Source: Myotis daubentonii
Taxonomy: Eukaryota; Chordata; Mammalia; Chiroptera; Vespertilionidae
Direction of reading: 5' to 3'
DNA length: 64,000 nt
Assembly: GCF_963259705.1 (NCBI RefSeq)
Contig: NC_081861.1
Span: 62,994,673-63,058,672, forward strand
In this document: positions 45,745 through 57,694 of the stretch, piece by piece
How the letters are laid out: each line of letters opens with the position of its first letter
Position numbering within the stretch: the first letter of the stretch is position 1
Translations under genes and position numbers: made by a program
Notes under the pieces: model-generated
What the model saw: the letters and a program-made list of their open reading frames with translations, nothing else
Told to the model about the DNA's origin: nothing
Databases searched by the model: none

Positions 45745-46585
45745 AGTAGGATAAGGGGAAGTGGCAGGTTGAAGGAAATACATTTGCCCACATCATGGGA
45801 GTTGTAGGGAAGGCTCCCACACAGGAGAAGCATCTTGCTCCCTAAGCACTGTAATAGCCCAGCCTGGGAAGTAGAAAAGATTTTAATTTCAATTTTAAAT
45901 CTGTGAGTTTAGATTGCAAGCACTGCTAACATGCTAGAGGCTAGCTTTCTAATTTCAGGATTGAGATTGTATTTGCAATTTAAAGAGACTTTAGAGACCT
46001 AAAAGCCATGGGGATAGCCTAAATTTTCCTCTACATGCAGGGCAAGGTAATCCCAAGGGAATAAATGTTAAAGGAGGTAACAGGAGACACACACTTGCAT
46101 TTTGACCATTTTCTATGGGTTTTCCTTGCTCAACATATGGGTTACAAGTTATAAGATGAAAGCAATAACCAGGCTTGTAGTATCTATCCTGACATCTTGA
46201 TGTATTACAAAATGGTGCAACATCGCCTTTGAAGCAATCATATAGAATGTCAGCCTGACCATGAGTGAATTTTACAGGCACTCTAGAAAGCTGAATTTGA
46301 CAGGTTCATGTCATGATGCATGAATTATAAGAAAGGAGGAAGAGGAATAATTAATTTAAATAACTGGGTTTGCTTCCAGAGTTCTTTCACTGCCAATCTG
46401 ATTGTTATAAATATTTGCTAGTTTCCTTCATACTTTGTGCAACGAGGACATTGTACTTTTCTTCTCTTTTAGAGATAAAGAAGCGATCTTACAGCTAAGT
46501 TAATGACTCTGGCAAGACTAGTGAGCTTATTTCCTTAATTTGTGCCTCTCGCTTAGCAATAGAATGGCTTCTCATTAGTGGAGCT
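45745..46585. other. Non-coding DNA
   Basis: Nothing recognised. Confidence 0.4.
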
Positions 46586-46589
46586 CAAT

Positions 46590-46735
46590 GCTTTCATTTG
46601 TTCAATAACAACTGAACACCTACTCTGTGCCACGTCCTGTGCTAGGCAGTAGTGATAGAGATGAGTAAGGTAGAGAGTCCTTAACCTCTACATATTCACA
46701 GACTAGACAGGAGAAAGATACACAAGTAAGATAGC
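46590..46735 (-). repeat. L2 LINE 3' end
   Basis: 'ttcaataacaactgaacacc', 'tctgtgccacgtcctgtgct' and 'aggcagtagtgatagagatg' read as the reverse complement of the L2 tail. Confidence 0.7.
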
Positions 46736-47374
46736 TATGGCACACTGAGCATCCTGCCCACCCTCCACTTTCTCTTTCTATGATTCCAAATAGTCACAGT
46801 TTGAGAATTTCTTGGGGTCTGATGAGAGAAGAATGGGGCTGATGCATGCAGTCTGCCTTACCACAAAGACTTAGAGCATGCTCACCCACTTCCCAGGAAT
46901 CTTATCACTCTTATATATTGAAGCAGAAATATCAATAAGAGATGTCCTTATATATGTGACATCCACCAGTGTCAATTATCTTGGTCTGTTGGACATCACA
47001 CTGTGCTGATGGACATTCAGCCATTATAGCCTGGAATGGCCATGCTGGTTATGAAAATATTTAAAAACACTCTTATACCAGTTAGTATAAACTGCTGTCC
47101 TAGCTGCTCTAGCCATTCACCCCATAATTTCCCTGATATACTCATGATCCAGCAACTACAGGGTAACCTGGAAAATTATGGGCCTCCTGGATACTACTCC
47201 AGACTATGACTTCATCCATTCTGATTGGTCAGTACCTATGACATATCAGTTGTTGAATATTTTAAATATTACCCATGGGTACAAAGAAATGTTAAAATTG
47301 GCCAAGTAGATGAGATCCTCATTTCAGTATAAATGTATGGAAATGGGAGTAAGGTCTTAAGACATTCATGAATA
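46736..47374. other. Non-coding DNA
   Basis: Nothing recognised. Confidence 0.4.
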
Positions 47375-47392
47375 GGGAGCAGTCTTCTTTTT

Positions 47393-47468
47393 ATATATTT
47401 TTTAAAATTGATTTTAGAGAGAGAGGAAGGGAGAGGGAGGGAGGGTAGAAGGGAGGGAGGGAGGGAGG

Positions 47469-47520
<52 letters not shown>

Positions 47521-47602
47521 TTGCCTCCCTGACCAGGAAGTGAACCAATAGCTTTTGATGCATGGTACGGTGCTCAACCAACTGAGCTACAATGGCCAGG
47601 GC
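47393..47602 (-). repeat. VES SINE with long GA tract and TSD
   Basis: Reverse VES in which the CT-rich body has expanded to (GGGA)n then (GA)n, about 47420-47516. Direct repeat GGGAGCAGTC(T/G)TC(T/C)TTTT at about 47375-47392 and 47603-47620. The middle of the SINE is missing next to the tract. Confidence 0.92.
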
Positions 47603-47644
47603 GGGAGCAGTCGTCCTTTTAAAACACGCATTAACCGCTGTTAG

Positions 47645-47790
47645 AAGTGTAAGGTCTTTGAATGTCAGATGGAATTCAGTATAACTCTTAGCTCTGCAAA
47701 TCTATAGTCTATGTGAGCCTAGGCAAATTACCGTACCCTTTTAAACCTTAGTTTCAAAAATTAAAAATAGTGGCTACCTCATCGGCTGAT
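47645..47790 (+). repeat. MIR SINE, diverged
   Basis: 'gctctgcaaatctatagtc', 'gcctaggcaaattaccgta' and 'aaaccttagtttc' in MIR order. Confidence 0.6.
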
Positions 47791-47799
47791 ATCATTGTC

Positions 47800-48960
47800 A
47801 TCATCATGATCATGATCAGACAGGCAGGCCATTCATGAATAGTTCCCCTTATGATAGGGTTTTAAAAATAAACACAAAATAACAGGGAAATCACTTAAAT
47901 AAAACAAACATAGCCTTCCCTATCAATAAGTAGATAGATGACAGATAGATATTCAAACACACATGTGCTATCCCTGATTTGGCTATCAACTGGCTATGTA
48001 ACCACATGCAAAATACACAGCTGGCTTAGGAACATAGTCCCTTTAAATTGGATCTAAAATATATTTGTCAGCCACCATTTAGACTACCTTTCATTTCTAA
48101 ATCTATGTCTGGACATCCAATTATCTATGACATCCTAGTATCCCATTGGGGAAAAATACCAGGAAGGTGATGGAACGTGGAACATGACAGTACAAGAAGT
48201 TTACTGTGTAAATCACGAGACAAGTCATTATTTCTTTATTTTGTTCTGTAATACTGAAAAGAGCATTTTGGGGAAGGCAAAACAAAACAAATGAAACTCC
48301 AAGCATAAATTAATTCAGAGAGTTACTACTATCATGTTAGAATTGTTTCTCACCTCATTTTAGATATACCATGCCTCTGGTTGAAACTGTCAAAAGCAAA
48401 TATATAAAGTACATCTACCGAGAGGACAATACAAGGAAAGGATTAAAGATGAGTTCAGTAAAAGAATGTGCTCTTCTTAATTCAATTGGTCTGTTATTTG
48501 GATGCATTCTTTTAAACATGCACTAGAAGTGGCTACTGGGAATTGCAATTTAATACTTCTGGGTGTGAGCAGTTGCAGTGTGAAGGCACAGGCACATTAA
48601 GACAAATTACAGATGCCTTCTTCTACATATAGGCCCGGGAGACTTCATCTAGTTTATTGTTGAACTCTGAGGGCATAATTTGACAAATTAGTTTTCCCAC
48701 TCCCCAAACTTCCCAACTGACACAACTGAGTTCTTAGTAAGTAAAAATTTCATTCCCTCATCAGTTTTTTTCCTTAAACATACTAATGTGGTTTTTCAGT
48801 AGACTCCCCTTTTTCTCAGTTCTCATTAGAAAAGGCTAGCCTTTCAATATATATCCTGTCAGTGCCAATATTGCTTAGCATATTTAATATTAATGCAATA
48901 TCTACATGTTGGGGTTTTATACATCACGCTAGGATTTTCCCCACACACTTCCATGAATTT
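47800..48960. other. Non-coding DNA
   Basis: A short TAGATAGA patch occurs at about 47932-47950. No gene or other element recognised. Confidence 0.4.
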
Positions 48961-48968
48961 TGTTGCAA

Positions 48969-48970
<2 letters not shown>

Positions 48971-49001
<31 letters not shown>
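48971..49001. repeat. (AC)n microsatellite at a transposon end
   Basis: Runs from TA at 48970-48971 straight into the CACTGAGTGG terminus of the adjacent element; see findings. Confidence 0.92.
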
Positions 49002-49004
<3 letters not shown>

Positions 49005-49230
49005 AGTGGCCAGATTATTATGACCACCTGACGTTTGTAGGCAAATTAGCTATAATTTCGCACTGAAGTTGCTAGAGGACCATATCTTTAAAAAAAAATC
49101 ACTTCTACTGTCCTGGTAAACAACCTGCTTCCCTATTTATAATCGTCTGGCCCTCTAGCAACTTCAGTGCGAAATTATAGCTAATTTGCCTACAAACGTC
49201 AGGTGGTCATAATAATCTGGCCACTCAGTG
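49000..49230. mobile_element. TA-inserting element with 79-bp perfect inverted repeats
   Basis: 49000-49078 and 49152-49230 are exact reverse complements, beginning CACTGAGTGGCCAGATTATT. The spacer is about 73 bases and non-coding. TA follows the right end; the left TA is probably 48970-48971, pushed away by the microsatellite. Fits Tc1/mariner-type MITEs. Confidence 0.9.
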
Positions 49231-49234
49231 TATA

Positions 49235-49514
49235 CAGTGGGGCCTTGACTTACGAGTTTAACTCGTTCTGTGATGGAGCTCGTAACTCAAATTACTCGTA
49301 TGTCAAATCAAAAGTGAACGAGTGAGACACGTGTAGCTGGGCTGATGTTGTGGCGTTCACTGTGATGTTCGCTGCGCCAACTAGCGGTGGGGTATCTGAA
49401 GCTGGCTCGTAACCCGAATTTTAGCTCACAACTCAAAGCAAAAAATCGGCCAAGAGACGGCTTGTATCTCAAAAAACTCATTAGTCGGGACACTCGTAAG
49501 TCAAGGCCCCACTG
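49235..49514. mobile_element. TA-inserting MITE, 280 bp, same family as 6235-6397
   Basis: Both ends are CAGTGGGGCCTTGACTTACG inverted repeats, flanked by TA (49233-49234, 49515-49516). Internal CTCGTA(A/T) words repeat. It abuts the previous element with only TATA between. Confidence 0.93.
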
Positions 49515-49831
49515 TATATAAATTGTGCTTTGCCTTAATCTTTCTCATAGGTCTTCTAAAATATTCTACTTCTAGGTAATATATTAATGGCATCCAGAAC
49601 CTGAAATGATCTATCCATGAACTTTTCCAAGTGTCCAGAAGTTTTCAAAAAGGAACCAGAGAGATCTGTTCATCATGGATAGCTATAAATATAGTACATA
49701 GCAAGGGTAGTAAAGGTGTTAATCTATTAAAATCAAATTTCAAAGATCTTGTTCCAGATGGATTATGCTATTCCAATGATGTGTTTATATATAAATATAT
49801 ACTACTTCTCATAGGCATCTAAACAGCATTA

Positions 49832-50296
49832 TCCTATATAATAAAAGCCGAATACGCTAAGTGTCTGGTTGTCCATTCAACCAATCAAAGCGTAATATGC
49901 TAATGATATGCTAAGGCCACTCAACTGCTTGCTGTGATGTGCACTGACCACCAGGGGGCAGACAGTCGACCGGTCGACCAGTCGTTATGACATGCACTGA
50001 CCACCAGGAGGAAGACGCTCTGACCAGTAAGTTAGTTTGCTGCTGGGTTCTGGCCAATCAGGACTGAGCAAGACGAGCTGGACATGCCTTAGAGACCTCC
50101 CAAGGACCCTCCCTGGCTGGCCAACCTCCCGCATCCCTCCCCAGCCCTGATCGTGCACCAATGGGGCCCCTCGGCCTGTCCTGCACCCTCTTGCAATCTG
50201 GGACCCCTCGGGGGATGTTGAAGAGCCAGTTTTGACTCGATCCCGCAGGCCAGGCTGAGGGACCCCACTGGTGCACGAATTGCACCAGGCCTCTAG
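49832..50296 (+). mobile_element. HeliBat-type Helitron
   Basis: 5' TCCTATATAATAAAAGCCG after A, 3' TGCACCAGGCCTCTAG before T. Closest in layout to the copy at 17847-18305. Contains CTCF-like motifs and the palindromic patch GTCGACCGGTCGAC. Confidence 0.95.
49945..50014 (+). promoter_or_regulatory. CTCF-like motif pair, direct
   Basis: TGACCACCAGGGGGCAG (49945-49961, strong) and TGACCACCAGGAGGAAG (49998-50014, weaker). Sequence-based inference. Confidence 0.45.
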
Positions 50297-50299
50297 TTA

Positions 50300-51476
50300 A
50301 ATATAAAACAATCCTAAGAGTTTGACTCTTAGAATGTGGTTTAAAACCAATGTATCATGACACAGAAAAGTAGAAAATCTTTCCATTTAAGAACAACTTA
50401 ATGCAAAGTCAAAACACATTTGTACATTTCACTTCCTTTGCTTTTTAAACTACTGAAGGTATACCTGTAAAACAGTCATTACTTGGTTTAAATTAGTGAT
50501 AGCTGAAAGCTATACGAAAACATCTTCTGGTTTTAATTTTATTCATCACATCTGCACCTTGGGGACCTGGGGAAATGCAGAGAAGTGCACTGCATATTTA
50601 TAAGGCCTCTGGGATCCTAACAAGCTTCCAAGTGCCTTGTTTGTTGCAATCTGCTTGTCACACTATTAAAGAAGTAAAATCCACACTCTATCCCCTATTG
50701 TACATGCAGACTTTCTAAGTTAATTAAATCAAAACTCTATGATTGCAAGGTTGAGAAGTGATGGAACATTAGCTCATCACCACCTTTTCCAGGGAACCTG
50801 AAAACATAACAGTTTCAGTGACTGGGCTTATATTTAAAATTTTTTCAATGACTATCATATTAAACAAATATTTAAGCTGTGACTGATTACTGAAAATGTT
50901 CACTTTAATTTCAGCTTTGGCAAATCTACTATTAAAATTCTCTCCATTCTAGCCACTGTAATGTAATTCCAGTCCGGTATAGATCTATTCACCTCTCAGA
51001 TCTAACAGGTTCAACATTAAAAAGGACTGAGACTAAGGAAGCTTGTGATGATTAGAGGAAAATAAAACTCCAGGATTTTATTCTGGGTTAGAACAGGAAG
51101 AAGGAAAAAATTCCAATCTATACATCAACATCTACATCTCTCTCAATATATTGATGATATATAAAACAGGTGATTTTGGCACCTACTTTACAGCCAAGTC
51201 ATTAGAAAGGCTAACTCATTCATCTGTCTTCTTGCTAGTGAACATGGTCATGAGTAATGACAGCTCTATAGGTGTCCCAGCCTGACTGGGAACAATGAAA
51301 TGACACCCTGAGAAGTATATTTTTCCTCATTTCCACTAGTTACTTCCTGTAATACTATTAGGGATATAAATAAACATTCACTATCCTTTTAAATCTGGAA
51401 TGATATGGAGGAACAATACCACCAGTGGTGAAAATGTTATAAAAATTATGTACCTCCAGAACATAATAAAATTACA
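50300..51476. other. Non-coding DNA
   Basis: AT-rich, nothing recognised. Confidence 0.4.
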
Positions 51477-51760
51477 CTAGAGGCCTGGTGCTCGAATCCC
51501 TGCACAGGTGGGGTCCCTCAGCCTGGCCAGCGATTGGGGCCTACTGGGGGCCAGCTGGCCAGGAGGAAGAACCCAATGAGGTTGGCCAGCTGGGGGGGAG
51601 GGGCCGCGGGAGGTTGGCTGTAGGAGCACACTGACCACCAGGGGGAAGCTCCTGCATTGAGTGTCTGCCCCCTGGTGCTCAGTGCGCATCATAGTGACTG
51701 GTAGACCAATCATTCTGGTCGTTCAGTCATAATGGTTACATAGGCTTTTATATACGTAGA
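51477..51760 (-). mobile_element. HeliBat-type Helitron, short, reverse
   Basis: Plus strand opens CTAGAGGCCTGGTGC after A and closes GGCTTTTATATACGTAGA before T. Carries an inverted CTCF-like pair. Confidence 0.93.
51632..51681. promoter_or_regulatory. Inverted pair of CTCF-like motifs
   Basis: TGACCACCAGGGGGAAG on + (51632-51648) and TGAGCACCAGGGGGCAG on - (51665-51681). Same arrangement as at 5395-5445 and 61640-61689. Confidence 0.45.
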
Positions 51761-51793
51761 TGTTTTAGAAAGGAAGTATAGGTGGACATTTTC

Positions 51794-52056
51794 TTTTTCT
51801 TCTTTTAATCCTTACCAAAGGATATTTTTCCATTGATTTTTAGAGAAAGTAGAAGTGAAGGAAGGAAGGAGAGAGAAAGAGAGGGAAACATCAATGTGAG
51901 AGAGACACATTGATTGGATGCCTCCTGTACGTACCCTGACTGGGGCCACAGAGCTAATGTACAACCGAGGTATGTGCCCTTGACTAGGAATCCAACCCGT
52001 GACTCTTCAGTCCTTGGGCCAGCATTCTAACCACTGAGCAACACCGGCCAGGGCAA
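51794..52056 (-). repeat. VES SINE with 11-bp TSD
   Basis: Reverse VES ending 'gagcaacaccggccagggc'. TGGACATTTTC at 51783-51793 and 52059-52069. Confidence 0.94.
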
Positions 52057-52689
52057 GATGGACATTTTCAATAGTTAGAGCTCAAGGAAAAATGATTCAG
52101 TTCCTTTGAACATGTTTTTATTTTTTTCACCAATTTACTTTATGTAATCAGTGGCACTGAAACAAGAAAGACAGGTTTTTGCATGAAAAATCTGAAAGCA
52201 AAGTGTGAAACGAGAGGGAAAAAAGCCAGACCAAATGCAGAGATTAAATTTCTAGCCCAAGCAGTGCCAACAATTTGTTATATTATCTCCTTTGAATTAG
52301 TTTCCTTGTGCTTTCTTTTCTCACCTTTCAAACTAGAAAATGAGACCAGATAATCAAATTTCAGAATGTAGAGGAACCTTAGCATTCATCTTGTACCTCC
52401 TTTGTTTTCTAGACCGGGAAACCAAAGTCCAGAGAGCCGAACTGCTGTGTCAGGGCATTCGGTAAAGTACACCACACAAACATGAACTTCAGATGCCTGA
52501 AAGCCTGTCTTTCATTTCTCCTACACATGCTGTTTATCCAGCAAACCAGTACTGCAGATCCCTTCCTCATCCCAGTGGCCGTCACTGCAGGGTTGTGACA
52601 ATAGAATATGCCACACTGATATATGGCAACTTGTGTCAGAGGCAAAGGCAAATAAGAGCATGCCTTGGAACTATTTTCCAAAATCATGG

Positions 52690-53455
52690 CTATTTTTAGG
52701 CATCTAGACAATGGAATATTATTTAGCAATAAAATGAAATGAGCCAGCAAGCCTTGCAAAGACATGGAGGAACCTTGAATGCATATTACTAATGAAAGAA
52801 GCCAATCTGACAAGGCTATGTACTGTCTGATTGCAACTGTAAGAAAAAGCAAAATTACAGATATAATAAAAAAGTCAGTGGTTGCCCGAGATTCTGGGGG
52901 AGGAAGGGGAGAGGAATAGGAGGAGCACAGGAGATGTTTAGGTCAGTAAAACCATTCTGTAGGATACAGTAATGGTGGATATATGTCATTATAAATTTGT
53001 CAAAACCCACAGACTGTATAAAACAAAGAATGAATCTTAATGTAAACTGTAGACTTTAGTTCATAATAATTTATCAATAGCCCGGCCGGTATGGCTCAGT
53101 GGTTGAGCATCAGCCTATGAACCAGGAGGTCATGGTTTGATTCCCAGTTGGGCACATGCTTCGGTTGCAGGCTCAATCCCTGGTGCAGGAGGCAGTCAAT
53201 CAATGATTCTCTCTCACCATTGATGTTTCTACCTCTCTCTCCCTCTGCCTTCCCCTTTGAAATAAATATATTAAAAATAATAATTTCTCAATATTTGTTC
53301 ATCAATTGCAACAGAAGTACCACATTAATGGCAACTGTTAATTATAGGAGAAATAGTGAGGGATGGAGGAGGTAATGGGAATTCTCTACTATTTGCTCAG
53401 ATTTTCTGTAAACCTAACACTGCTCTAAAATATAAAAGTCTACTAGTAAAAAAAG
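52690..53455 (+). repeat. L1 3' fragment, interrupted by VES
   Basis: 'gacaatggaatattatttag', 'aaagacatggaggaaccttg' and 'gtggttgcccgagattctgg', then after the SINE 'aacactgctctaaaatataa', the L1 3' end. Old copy, no coding frame. Confidence 0.8.
53080..53277 (+). repeat. VES SINE inside L1
   Basis: Head GCCCGGCCGGTATGGCTCAG and tail 'gaaataaatatattaaaaa'. Near-identical AATAATTT(A/C)TCAATA direct repeats on both sides. The middle is shortened relative to the full SINE. Confidence 0.93.
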
Positions 53456-54325
53456 GGGGGGGTTAGTTTTTTAAAACCTCTTCTTTTGAGTTAGAATGAG
53501 GATTTATAACAATATAGAAGCATGATCCTAAATCCATATTTTTGGAATGGAATTATTCAACCGGCTAAAGTTATTTCTCCAAATCTTTCCCAATTGAGGT
53601 AACCACAGATAAGACCAAATTGTCTGACAAGTAGCATTTAACCTGAGGGGTAGGAATAGATGGGAGAGATAAGGATAGCTCCAAAATCCATTGGGGGTGC
53701 TGTTGGGAGAGGACATTGTGGATGTAGTGGGTGCTCTTAACTTAGCCGGGGTCTTTGGGTATACACCTTGAGCATCCTTATCCTGGCTGAGGCCACACTA
53801 TGCACTCAAGCTTTCTTTCAACTTGTTCCTAGGCCCGCTAGCTCTCCCCATCTCTCTCTCTCCACGCGCGCATAGACACACACACCACTGGTTTTATTAG
53901 CTGTGAAAGTTTCAAGATTTCATTTGGTTGAAGTCATTAAAAGGAAACTGAGGATGACCACTTCTACTTCTTGTGGTAATGATGTCAAGGCCAAGAGTAA
54001 ATATGTGGAATTATTGCCACAGTGGATCAAGTTTCTGAAGGCCCAAGTATTCATTGAAATGACCAATGGCAAATTACATGTGAAACAGGGTACTGACTCA
54101 GTGGAAACCTAAACTCACTATTATCCTGGTCCCCAGGTGGCCTAATTAGTCAGCAGACCTTTAAGGCCAATTTAAATGTAAAAATTTCCCCTTAAACAGA
54201 AGCTTCCTGTAAAGTACCTGAGTATCACTGAATAGTATGTCATTTAGCTGATGATAAACGTTTCCAAACCTATTTTACACACAAACACATACAGACACAC
54301 ACTTTATACAATTTTTCATATCATT
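53456..54325. other. Non-coding DNA
   Basis: A 69-codon frame (53903-54112) has a plausible protein-like composition but no family I recognise, and no start or splice context supports it. Confidence 0.35.
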
Positions 54326-54329
54326 ATTG

Positions 54330-54425
54330 GAAACAGCATAGAAAGATCTGGGTTCAAACCCAGTTCTACTACTAAGTGGACATGAGATATTGGGAATTTT
54401 CCTGTCTCTGAGCCTATAAAATGTG
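54330..54425 (+). repeat. MIR SINE fragment
   Basis: 'gatctgggttcaaacccag' and 'ctgtctctgagcctataaaa' match the MIR centre. Confidence 0.65.
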
Positions 54426-54649
54426 ACCAGATTTTTAAAACAAAAAAACAAAAAAAAACAACACAATGTATTTCAAGTGTCTAAACACAATGACTGGCTA
54501 ATAGTTTGTTACACCAAATGTCAGCTTAACAAACCCTGCCATTCAGATGATATAATTATTGTGTTTGTTTCTAAGATGCACAAAGCTAAAATACTTATAT
54601 GTAGAAATATATTCAGAGATCCTTCATCAACAAAAGCTGTTGCTTCTTT

Positions 54650-54825
54650 TCTTCTTGTCCTCACCCAAGGATATGTTTCTATTGAGGGGAAGGAAAGGGG
54701 GAGGAAAATGGGGAGGGAAAGGGGGGGACCAGTTGCTTCCCACAGACACCCCAAACAGGGATCAAACCTGTAACCTAGGTATGTACCCCAACCTGTAATC
54801 AAACCCACAACCTTTTGGTGTACGG
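54650..54825 (-). repeat. VES SINE, partial
   Basis: Reverse VES ('cctcacccaaggatatgttt', 'acaaccttttggtgtacgg'). The head end is cut where a hAT end begins at 54826. Confidence 0.88.
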
Positions 54826-54872
54826 CAGTGGTTCTCAACCTTCTGGCCCTTTAAATACAGTTCCTCATGTTA
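54826..54872. mobile_element. SPIN-like hAT terminal fragment
   Basis: CAGTGGTTCTCAACCTTCTG and the next ~27 bases match the left end of the element at 57433. The rest is absent. Confidence 0.75.
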
Positions 54873-56055
54873 TATTGTTAACAACAATACTTATTTTATT
54901 TTTTCCTATTTTCTGTATCCAACAAATATAGCAAACATTGCCTTTTATTTGGAGTAGGGGATTACATGTGGCCAATGGAATTATAAAAAGAAAAAAAATT
55001 CTCTAGTCTATTTGAATTATTTTCTTCTCTTCATTGGTATTTTCTGCACCTATTAATTTATTACCCATGAACTTAATTAAACTGTTGTTTACTGGTACTC
55101 CTTACAGATCATTAATGAAAATGTTAATTAATTATAGGTCTAGAACTATCAGAATTTCTAATGTAATGAAAGGACCTCTCCTATCCCATTATATTTACAT
55201 CCTAGAGTTATTCCAAAGAGGTCCTGTCTGATAAAATATTGATTTATTCATAAAATGATTTAAAATTATGCTACATTAAAGTTCTCTATAAGTTAATTAT
55301 CAGTAAGGCAACACCAATAAATACATGATGTTAAGGTTATGCCAAATGAGACAGCAGAAAGGATAATAATTTGCTCACAAATAGGCACTTGAACTTTTTA
55401 ACATGGCATGCATCATTTAATTATTTATTACAGAATCCTGCCACTCATACAAGCTTCCACAGACTACAATGGAAAAAAAATCTATATCTATTTCCAGACA
55501 CCCATCCTCCTCAGAAAGCATAGCAAACAGTAATGTATTGGGGTTCAAATCCGACCTGAACTTAACAGTGTTCAGTTGACGTGCCTTGTGTGATGTTCTA
55601 TATAAATGCCAATCAAATGGTCAGAGTGCAGATTCTACGGTTTTGCTGAATTCCCCACTATGATAGGAATATTAGCCAGAACGACTGGCACCAAAGGAGC
55701 ACCCCATGGTGGCGACCTAGAAAATGCCTCTACTGGGCTCACCTGGTGACAGAGAGCTTCTCAGATGATAACAGCAAGTCTTCAAATAGAGTTGAGGACT
55801 GATCAACACTATTAAAGTCCTACAGTTCTGGCTTCTGAATCACCTTGCTGTCTTTCCAACATTTTGCTCAGACATTTCTCCTGGGGAGATTTACTTCCCT
55901 AGCACTATTATTTAACTTGGCAAATGAAATTTTTAAAGAAGTTCAAACAGCAAAGTAAAACCATCTTTCCTTGTTATTACAGAATAGCATAAGAACAATT
56001 CTCTGGAGCACAGAGAATACCGCATGTCTCTCACTCACTTGTTTACTCAAAAATG
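54873..56055. other. Non-coding DNA
   Basis: AT-rich, nothing recognised. Confidence 0.4.
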
Positions 56056-56059
56056 GTTA

Positions 56060-56175
56060 TTGTTCACTGAGTCTACACAAGGCCTGGTGCTAGGCATTGT
56101 GGATTAGCAGTTTCTGCCCACAAGTTTGTAATCCTGTGGGGGTAATTAAGGCATGTGTACAGGTGCACCTAGCAA
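56060..56175 (-). repeat. L2 or MIR-like 3' fragment
   Basis: 'cactgagtctacacaaggcc' and 'tggtgctaggcattgtgga' look like a reverse L2 tail. Diverged. Confidence 0.45.
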
Positions 56176-56179
56176 AAGA

Positions 56180-56795
56180 CTGCTTATTGAAACCCTTACT
56201 TCAATAAGTTCAGAGAATATTCCTATTCATCAGTTTGTGTATTAAATGATAACTGCAACATCTTGGATAGAAACTGAGTAGCTCAGTGCAGAGAACATAT
56301 TTTGCTATTCAGTCCTCTCTCCAACTGGTAACACCTGGTACAACATTTTGCGCACAGTAGCAACTCCATAGATAAATGCTCAATGAAACAATGGGATTTG
56401 CTAATTACTTTCATTAAATACCACCTTTTTCTTTAGACATTGGTGCCCAAGAAATGCAAAAGACCATGCAGAATTCAAGCGGGAGGCATGGGGAATGTTT
56501 TCTGATATTCCCCTCACAGTGATCATGTGGAAGAAGGTGAAGAATCAGTCTGTGTAGTGTCAGAAAGACATAGGATCAATGGGTGGAAGTTACAGGAAAA
56601 GCAGATTTTGGCTCAAATTCAGAACTCTCTGGTAATTACAGCTGTCCAAAAATGTAGCTAACTATTTCAAGAGCTAGTTAGGTCCTTGTCGTTTCCCTAG
56701 GTACTCGAACAGAGATCAAAATGACCACTTGTCAAAATGTCATAGAAGGAATTCTAGCAGTGGATTCAAGCAAAGTTGTCAACCTCTGTGTCGGC
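56180..56795. other. Non-coding DNA
   Basis: Nothing recognised. Confidence 0.4.
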
Positions 56796-56799
56796 GGGT

Positions 56800-57045
56800 A
56801 ATGGAGAAGCAGCATAGCAAACCTGATTAAGGGCGCCACCTCTAGAGCCCCTCTGCTTGGGTTCTGAATCAACTCTGTAAGTTAGTTGCTATGTAACCCT
56901 CTGTACCAATATTTTCCTATAAACTGAAGTGAATAACATCTAGCTCTCTGTGGTTGCTCTCAGGATTAGATGGCTTATTATTGGAAAACATTTACAACGG
57001 TGTCTGGCATACAGCAAATACCATACAAATGTCTGTTAAATAAAC
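56800..57045 (+). repeat. MIR SINE, nearly full length
   Basis: 'cagcatagcaaacctgatta', 'cttgggttctgaatc', 'ctctcaggattagatgg' and 'ggtgtctggcatacagcaaa' follow MIR from head to tail. Confidence 0.78.
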
Positions 57046-57432
57046 TACATTGATGATAAGATTGTGTCTGAATATCTACAAAGAATTTTTGAAGGAATTT
57101 CCTACACATTATCTTCTTTTATCCTAATTTTTCACCTATTCCCCAAACCCCTGACCTGAGTTCATTACTTCAACTTCCTGCAGCTATGATACGTTTGTGT
57201 ATCTCACCTGTGGCATAGGTCCTACTGGGAATGTTATCATCATTGTCAAGGGCTTGTGAGTTCCTGATTGCCATCTCTCTCCTCTGTTTGCTGGGAACAC
57301 ATGGGAGGTGCTTGATCATTTCAATCCAACTGATGGTTACTCTACCTATTACTAACAATGGGAGAAATATGGGACTGGAACACTTTATCTGTAATTGATA
57401 GCTATTGCAATGATTGCTATAACCTTTTAAGG

Positions 57433-57643
57433 CAGTGGTTCTCAACCTTATGGCCTTTAAATACAGTTCCCCATGTTCTGACCCAACCATAAAATTATTT
57501 TCGTTGCTACTTCATAACTGTAATGTTGCTAAAGTTATGAATCGTAATGTAAATATCTGATATGCAGGATGGTCTTAGGTGACCCCTGTGAAAGGGTCGT
57601 TCGACCGCCAAAGGGGTCTTGACCCACAGGTTGAAAACCGCTG
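57433..57643. mobile_element. SPIN-family hAT MITE with perfect 8-bp TSD
   Basis: Ends CAGTGGTTCTCAACCTTATG and (other strand) CAGCGGTTTTCAACCTGTGG. The interior ('gtcgaacgaccctttcacag', 'acttcataactgtaa', read on the appropriate strand) matches the non-autonomous SPIN element as I remember it. TTTTAAGG duplicated at 57425-57432 and 57644-57651. 211 bp, no transposase. Confidence 0.9.
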
Positions 57644-57694
57644 TTTTAAGGTTTGGAGGGAGGGGATCAACATTAACCACTACTTTTAAAACAG

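Noticed and set aside
53903..54112. Possible small retrocopy (69 codons)
   Set aside because: No poly(A), target duplication or recognisable parent gene; too short to separate from chance.
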